Of a stretch of 12,231 nt of DNA, positions 7,723-12,231 are shown piece by piece. The stretch comes from Flavobacteriaceae bacterium. Its GTDB lineage: Bacteria; Bacteroidota; Bacteroidia; Flavobacteriales; Flavobacteriaceae. Made by a program: the position numbers and the translations under genes. The stretch is from the NCBI GenBank assembly GCA_016763715.1, contig JAESTG010000309.1, positions 1 to 12,231 of the forward strand, read 5' to 3'. Within the stretch, counting starts at the first letter, position 1, and every line of letters begins with the position of its first letter. The notes under the pieces are model-generated. The model was not told the origin of the DNA. It saw only the letters and a list, made by a program, of their open reading frames with translations, and searched no databases.

Positions 7723-7773
7723 CCAAAATTAATCAAGTAAAAGTACCTTAGTTAATAATCAAATACGACACTT

Positions 7774-8313
7774 ATGAAATCACTATATATTATTTTAATT
7801 CTATTATTTCCCACCCTAATGAATGCTCAAGCCACTGTATATAGTGTCGAACCAGTTCCTAATCAAGATGTTGCCTACTCTGGAAATTTGGCAGAAGGAA
7901 CTTTCATAAATGATCTTTCTTGGGCTTGGAATAGTTCGATTGCCTGTTTTCCAGAAACTCAAAAAAGCAAGTTCACAGGAAAACATATTTTTTTTACTGG
8001 GGTAATCCCAAAATATAGCGAAATGACCGTAACTGTAATACCAAAAGACCCCACTCAAAATTTTAGCGTATACGCCTATGAAATAGGAGTGAATAAAACA
8101 GATTTAGTGCCCAATTTATCCAGTTGTATTCGTTGCGAAGCAGATCATTTTAGGGAAAGAGATTTTGTTGGAAAACCACCACAAGACCACACTCGAATTG
8201 TTGGAAACCTAGTTGCGATGAATCGATCCTATAGAGTTGTCATTGGTGTTACCGGTGCAAATGGACTTGATGAAGGAGAATTCACCCTAAAGATAAGTAC
8301 GAAGACTAGATAG
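7774..8313 (+). CDS. Small exported protein of unknown function
   Basis: A 179-residue protein with a clear signal peptide (MKSLYIILILLFPTLMNAQ), so it is exported. The mature part of about 160 residues looks beta-rich and compact. Notable stretches are NDLSWAWNSSIACFPETQK, HIFFTGVIPKYSEMTVTVIP, SSCIRCEADHFRE and SYRVVIGVTGANGLDEGEFT. The overall plan, an opening about the unbound state, a middle on tolerance of an oscillating strand and a closing EGEFTLKI strand, is reminiscent of pre-peptidase C-terminal type beta domains, but this is a weak impression. Three Cys occur, two as CIRC beside His, which might bind metal or form a disulfide. It has no protease or sorting motif. It lies between a terminator with two palindromes and the two-component genes, with 140 bases before the kinase, so it may be transcribed alone or with them. 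Confidence 0.75.
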   Translation: MKSLYIILILLFPTLMNAQATVYSVEPVPNQDVAYSGNLAEGTFINDLSWAWNSSIACFPETQKSKFTGKHIFFTGVIPKYSEMTVTVIPKDPTQNFSVYAYEIGVNKTDLVPNLSSCIRCEADHFRERDFVGKPPQDHTRIVGNLVAMNRSYRVVIGVTGANGLDEGEFTLKISTKTR

Positions 8314-8379
8314 CGCTTCAAATATGACATTCAACCTTAAAAAATAATTTCCTAATTTGGGGAATACTAACCAAAGACC

Positions 8380-8408
8380 TAAAAGTTGAAAAACTATAAA
8401 AACTTTTA
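8380..8408 (+). repeat. Inverted repeat ahead of the histidine kinase gene
   Basis: TAAAAGTT at 8380-8387 and AACTTTTA at 8401-8408 are exact inverted copies around a 13-base loop. It lies directly before the possible ATT start at 8409. It may be a weak leader hairpin or an operator, or chance in AT-rich DNA. Confidence 0.3.
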
Positions 8409-8453
8409 ATTTTCAGATACAAACTGCTATCAAAAGGGATTCTCTTCTTTTTG

Positions 8454-10427
8454 ATGGCAACTTTATTCTGTATGCCCTTAGTTTTTGGACAAGGAAAGAC
8501 ACCTATAAACAAAAAATATATTGATTCTGTAATTACAACATTAGATACAGTCAAAACTGATTTTGATAAAGTTAGAAAACTTACTCGTTTGGCTGGTGAA
8601 AACAGGTATACACCTCTCACGCGTAAATTCATTGACAAGTCCATTGAAATTTCAAAAATAGTTGATAATCCCAAGCATTTGGCTCATTCCTATTACTCCT
8701 TGGGTAATTACTATTTTTTCAATTCAAAAATGGATTCATGTCTCTCTTATTTAGACAAGGCTTACCTCCTAACTAATGAAATAAACGAGCCACTTCTCCA
8801 ATCTTCTATCTTATCTACCAAAGGAGGCGCCTACTCAAAACTAGGGGCGGTAATTCTAGCCATTTCAACTCAAATGGAGGCAAAACATCTTTTAGATGAA
8901 ATTGACACCTTGTCTCTGAGTCAAGAGGCAATACGAAAGTTTAAAGGGCAAAACCTTGTGTTAAACAATAGCCTGGCCAATCTATACAATAGAACCGAAG
9001 ATTACGATAAGGCTATTGAATACTATGAAGGAGCGTACAAAGCAGCACTTAATTTGGAATCTCTTGGCAACGCTGCAGTCATACTCTCGAATAAAGGCAA
9101 TCTTTATATTAAGATGAATAGGCTGGAAGAGGGCCTTGAGATATTGAAACTTGGAAAGAAAATGAAATTGGAAAATAAACTACCAGGGCGGTTTATTGCT
9201 AGTTCAGATCTTAATATTGGTATTGCACATTTTGAAATGGGGAACTATGAGATGGCATTGGAAAGCTATCAAAAATCCCTATCTATAAGTGAGGCCAACA
9301 AATCGCAGCAAGGAATTATGGAAGCCTTATCTAATAGAGGTATTTTATTTAATGCATATGGAAGGTATAATGATGCTCTTCAAAATTGTGAAAAGGCAAA
9401 GATAATTGCATTGGAAATAAATGACTCGGAACACCTTATAAAAACTTGTGATTGCCTTTATCAAGCCAACAATGCACTGGGTAATTTTGAAGAATCACTT
9501 CAAAATCATGAATTATATACTAAGGTTAAGGATTCAGTTTTTAATGAAAAGAACATTCGAAAAATCACTCAGGTGGATATGCAGTATGCGTTCGATAAAA
9601 AAGAAGCCGACCAGCAGCTCATTCTTGAAAAGAATAAACGTCAGAAAAATCAAATTCTAATTGGTCTCATAGCCTCAGGATTATTCGCTTTGACTCTCTT
9701 TATTTTCTTCAAAAAAAGATTAAAGTATCAAAAAACAATTACAGATCAAGAACGAGTCCTTCAGCAACAAAAAATTACAGATTTACAACAAAAAAACAAA
9801 CTAACCGCCATGAGTAGTATGATTGAAGGCCAAGAGGCCGAACGACTACGTATTGCTAAAGATCTTCATGATAGTCTGGGGGGATTATTGAGTACCGTTA
9901 AGGCACATTTTGGTACTATCCAAGAGAAGTGTAATCAAGTGAAAGAGCTTCCTTTGGCACACAAAACCAATCATTTAATTGATGAGGCATGTATTGAAGT
10001 CCGACGCATATCTCACAATATGATGCCACATGCCTTAACTCTATCTGGTCTGGAAGGTGCCGTCCAAGATATTGTGGACAACCTTAATGATCAAAATTAT
10101 AGTGCTACTTTTGAAGCGAGTAATCTGTCCAAAATGGAGACCACACGAGAGGTTATGATGTATCGGCTTATTCAAGAAATTATCTCGAACATTCGAAAAC
10201 ATGCTGATGCCAGTAGTATTTTTATTCAATTGTTTGGACACAAAGACGAAATTAATCTTATTGTAGAAGATGACGGCAACGGCTTCGATTACCCGAAAGC
10301 ACAAGCCAATGGAGGTTTAGGCCTTAAGAGCATCAATAGTAGGGTTGCTTTTCTTGACGGAACTATTGAATGGGACACTCAGCTTGGAAGAGGAACTAAT
10401 ATTAACATAACCATCCCGAAGCAATGA
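8454..10427 (+). CDS. TPR-containing sensor histidine kinase (HisKA_3 type)
   Basis: Numbered from the ATG at 8454 (657 residues). An N-terminal hydrophobic stretch ends VFGQ. TPR units follow from about 45 to 370, such as NSLANLYNRTEDYDKAIEYY, LNIGIAHFEMGNYEMALESY and LSNRGILFNAYGRYNDALQN. One membrane segment lies at about 401-420 (ILIGLIASGLFALTLFIFF), so the TPR domain is periplasmic and the kinase cytoplasmic. A short coiled coil leads to the HisKA_3 box EAERLRIAKDLHDSLGGLLS, with the phosphorylated His at 472. The HATPase domain shows the N box (IISNIRKHAD, Asn579), DDGNGFD (606-612) and GGLGLKSI. It should phosphorylate the regulator encoded by the next gene. The signal sensed is unknown. 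The frame is open upstream to 8400 and reads RYKLLSKGILFFL just before the ATG, a better signal-peptide start, so translation may begin at ATT 8409 or CTG 8424. Confidence 0.88.
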   Translation: MATLFCMPLVFGQGKTPINKKYIDSVITTLDTVKTDFDKVRKLTRLAGENRYTPLTRKFIDKSIEISKIVDNPKHLAHSYYSLGNYYFFNSKMDSCLSYLDKAYLLTNEINEPLLQSSILSTKGGAYSKLGAVILAISTQMEAKHLLDEIDTLSLSQEAIRKFKGQNLVLNNSLANLYNRTEDYDKAIEYYEGAYKAALNLESLGNAAVILSNKGNLYIKMNRLEEGLEILKLGKKMKLENKLPGRFIASSDLNIGIAHFEMGNYEMALESYQKSLSISEANKSQQGIMEALSNRGILFNAYGRYNDALQNCEKAKIIALEINDSEHLIKTCDCLYQANNALGNFEESLQNHELYTKVKDSVFNEKNIRKITQVDMQYAFDKKEADQQLILEKNKRQKNQILIGLIASGLFALTLFIFFKKRLKYQKTITDQERVLQQQKITDLQQKNKLTAMSSMIEGQEAERLRIAKDLHDSLGGLLSTVKAHFGTIQEKCNQVKELPLAHKTNHLIDEACIEVRRISHNMMPHALTLSGLEGAVQDIVDNLNDQNYSATFEASNLSKMETTREVMMYRLIQEIISNIRKHADASSIFIQLFGHKDEINLIVEDDGNGFDYPKAQANGGLGLKSINSRVAFLDGTIEWDTQLGRGTNINITIPKQ

Positions 10428-11068
10428 TAAACGTATTTATAGTTGACGATCATAAAATGGTTATTGAGGGTCTTTGTTTGTTACTTCAAGATGTACCCGA
10501 TTTGCAAATTGTGGGTACAGCAATTAGCGGCGAAGAAGCCATTGCAAGAATTCCAAATACCAAGGCTGATGTTATTTTATTAGACATAAACATGCCTGGC
10601 ATTAATGGTATCGACACCTGTAAACAATTACTTAAAACTAATGCTGAACTCAAAATAGTGGCAATTTCAATGCACAAAGAAAGTAGCCTTATTAAACTGA
10701 TGCTTAGCAATGGCGCTAAAGGATATGTCTTAAAAAACGCGGGGCGTGATGAAGTTATCACTGCAATTACAGAAGTATATTGCGGAAAAAACTACCTCGA
10801 TAAAGACGTAAGCGAAATTGTTCTGAATAGCGTAATGAATCAGACAAAAAAGAAACACAACAACCCATTCCCTTCACCTTCACCTCGAGAAAAAGATGTC
10901 TTGCACTGCATCCTAGACGAACTTACAACCAATGAAATTGCAGAGCAACTACACATAAGTTTTGGAACTGTGGAAACACATAGACGGAATATGCTCATAA
11001 AAACAGGAGCCAGAAATACAGCAGGCCTTGTACGCATTGCGATTGAATACGAACTACATACCAAATAG
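10424..11068 (+). CDS. NarL/LuxR-family response regulator
   Basis: A 214-residue cytoplasmic DNA-binding regulator. The receiver domain (1 to about 120) has the acidic pair Asp8-Asp9, the phosphorylation site Asp54 in VILLDINMPG, the switch Ser82 in AISMH and Lys104 in YVLKNAG. A linker leads to a LuxR-type helix-turn-helix (about 150-211): SPREKDVLHCILDELTTNEI, then AEQLHISFGTVETHRRNML and ARNTAGLVRIAIEYEL. All key residues are present. Its ATG overlaps the kinase stop in ATGA, so the two are translated together and the kinase is its partner. Target genes cannot be read from this window; the two exported-protein genes just upstream are possible but unproven targets. Confidence 0.93.
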   Translation: MINVFIVDDHKMVIEGLCLLLQDVPDLQIVGTAISGEEAIARIPNTKADVILLDINMPGINGIDTCKQLLKTNAELKIVAISMHKESSLIKLMLSNGAKGYVLKNAGRDEVITAITEVYCGKNYLDKDVSEIVLNSVMNQTKKKHNNPFPSPSPREKDVLHCILDELTTNEIAEQLHISFGTVETHRRNMLIKTGARNTAGLVRIAIEYELHTK

Positions 11069-11109
11069 TACTAATTCAAAAATAGTCTGAAATCTCAAAT
11101 TTCATGCAC

Positions 11110-11129
11110 ACACACCTAGCTAGTTGTGT
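11110..11129. terminator. Weak hairpin in the convergent spacer
   Basis: ACACACCTAGCTAGTTGTGT pairs with itself except for one C/T mismatch. It lies 41 bases after the response regulator stop, but no clear U-run follows, so its role as a terminator is doubtful. The rest of the spacer (11069-11347) between the regulator and the synthetase gene holds nothing else convincing. Confidence 0.25.
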
Positions 11130-11347
11130 TTAAAATAATGAAAAAAACTCTAAGTTACATTGCACTTCTACATGACAGCAAGTCCCTTATCTAAAAGGCT
11201 TAAGATACAATATTACTAGCCTTCTAGAAACGATAAATAAAACTGCTAACAACATCAATACTCAAAAGAAGGGAAAATGATGAACTCTTTCGTAAAAAAT
11301 AAACTTGGTATTACACCTAATATTTCATCTCAGTTGCTCTTTTGAAA

Positions 11348-12231
11348 TTACATACGCTCGGGCACTTGAATCCCTAATAATCCAAACGCAGTCTTAATCA
11401 CGTCGGCCACAGCTTGGGACAATTGTATTCTAAAGTTTTTTTCTGAAACATTCTCAGCTCCTAATATGGAAACATTCTGATAAAATGAATTGAACTCCTT
11501 TACCAAATCATAGGTATAATTGGCAATTAAAGCTGGACTGTAATTCTCAGCGGCTTGTTGAATAATTTCAGGGAATAACTGAAGGGTTTTCAAAACTTCC
11601 TTCTCCTTCGGATGCAGTTCAACAGTGCCAACAGAAATTTCATTAGTACTCTCTGCTTTTCTCAAAATGGACTGGATACGTGCATAGGTGTATTGAATAA
11701 ATGGCCCTGTATTTCCTTGAAAGTCTACACTCTCTTCAGGATTAAAAAGGATGCGTTTTTTAGGATCTACTTTTAGAATATAGTATTTCAAAGCTCCCAA
11801 ACCAATAGTTTTATAAAGTTGGTCTCTTTCTTCTTCTGAAAAATCGTCTATTTTACCTAATTCTTCCGATATCTTTCTCGCAGTTGCAGACATATCGTCA
11901 ATAAGGTCATCGGCATCCACCACGGTACCCTCTCTGCTTTTCATTTTACCCGAAGGCAAATCTACCATCCCATAGCTAAGATGGTGCATATTTTCAGCCC
12001 ATTTAAAGCCTAATTTTTTCAGTATTAAAAACAAGACTTTAAAATGATAATCCTGCTCATTTCCTACGGTGTAGGTCAGGGCTTCCAGTTCATAATCCTT
12101 AAATCGTTCAATAGCAGTGCCAATATCTTGGGTTATATAAACAGCAGTTCCATCTGCTCTTAATACAATTTTTTCATCCAAACCTTCATCTGTTAGATCA
12201 ATCCAAACCGAACCATCCTCTTTCTTGAAAA
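11348..12231 (-). CDS. argS: Arginyl-tRNA synthetase, C-terminal part, cut by the right edge
   Basis: A class I aminoacyl-tRNA synthetase that joins arginine to tRNA-Arg in the cytoplasm. About 293 codons are visible, roughly the last half of a protein usually near 590 residues. The frame is open to the window edge, beginning FKKEDGSVWIDLTDEGLDEK, so no start is visible. The fragment has ADGTAVYITQDIGTA and TYTVGNEQDYHFKVLF, and the KMSKS-like loop KMKSREGT at about 11925-11947. The family pattern NTGPFIQYTYARIQSILRKA opens the C-terminal anticodon-binding (DALR) domain, and the protein ends LLGIQVPERM, as usual. It is intact as far as seen. It converges with the response regulator and is a housekeeping gene not obviously linked to its neighbours. 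Confidence 0.96.
   Translation of the reverse strand, partial: FKKEDGSVWIDLTDEGLDEKIVLRADGTAVYITQDIGTAIERFKDYELEALTYTVGNEQDYHFKVLFLILKKLGFKWAENMHHLSYGMVDLPSGKMKSREGTVVDADDLIDDMSATARKISEELGKIDDFSEEERDQLYKTIGLGALKYYILKVDPKKRILFNPEESVDFQGNTGPFIQYTYARIQSILRKAESTNEISVGTVELHPKEKEVLKTLQLFPEIIQQAAENYSPALIANYTYDLVKEFNSFYQNVSILGAENVSEKNFRIQLSQAVADVIKTAFGLLGIQVPERM

Noticed and set aside
8351..8358. TAATTTGG as a kinase promoter -7 element
   Set aside because: It has one spacer base instead of two and no fitting -33 element.
11278..11346. Short frame MMNSFVKNKLGITPN... (22 codons) with a purine-rich stretch AGAAGGGAAA before it
   Set aside because: Too short to judge, no recognisable motif, and Shine-Dalgarno-like stretches are weak evidence in Bacteroidota. 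Conservation would be needed.
11348..12181. argS starting at the TTG at 12181
   Set aside because: The same frame is open to the window edge and reads conserved synthetase sequence (DGSVWIDLTDEG), so the gene is simply cut.

Overview
The window looks like chromosomal DNA of an AT-rich member of the Bacteroidota, most likely Flavobacteriaceae. The signs are a type IX secretion (T9SS) C-terminal sorting domain, a HmuY/HmuR-type haem-uptake operon, many short signal peptides ending in AQ or SQ, and a promoter -7 element of the TAnnTTTG type. The genus is not determined.

Left half, minus strand, about 6576 down to the window edge at 1: a tightly packed five-gene operon. Its order is a TonB-dependent haem-type receptor (HmuR-like), a HmuY-like lipoprotein, a second HmuY-like protein with a T9SS sorting domain, a DUF6607-type periplasmic protein, and an exported ankyrin-repeat protein that runs off the window. 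Gaps between genes are 1 to 18 bases. A perfect TAnnTTTG element lies 25 bases before the receptor start, and two overlapping AT-rich palindromes sit over the place where the -33 element should be. That arrangement suits repression by an iron-responsive regulator such as Fur. The proposed job is haem or iron-porphyrin capture at the surface by two paralogous binding proteins, with import through the receptor. The lipoprotein gene and the ankyrin gene are each broken by a one-base frameshift in a homopolymer run. In both, the other frame continues the family sequence directly, so each is either a recent lesion, a sequencing error or (for the ankyrin gene only) possible programmed slippage.

Centre, plus strand, 6577 to 8313: two exported proteins of unknown function. 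The first (246 aa) is strongly basic and built of two similar halves. It ends at a strong intrinsic terminator. Two perfect palindromes, both centred on GAATTC, lie between it and the second gene (179 aa).

Right part, plus strand, 8454 to 11068: a two-component pair, a TPR-containing sensor histidine kinase of the HisKA_3 type and a NarL/LuxR-type response regulator, overlapping by ATGA. The kinase's annotated ATG cuts into what looks like a longer signal peptide, so a non-AUG start (ATT or CTG) upstream is possible. After a 279-base convergent spacer comes the C-terminal half of arginyl-tRNA synthetase on the minus strand, cut by the right edge.

No tRNA, rRNA, CRISPR array, insertion sequence or phage gene was seen.
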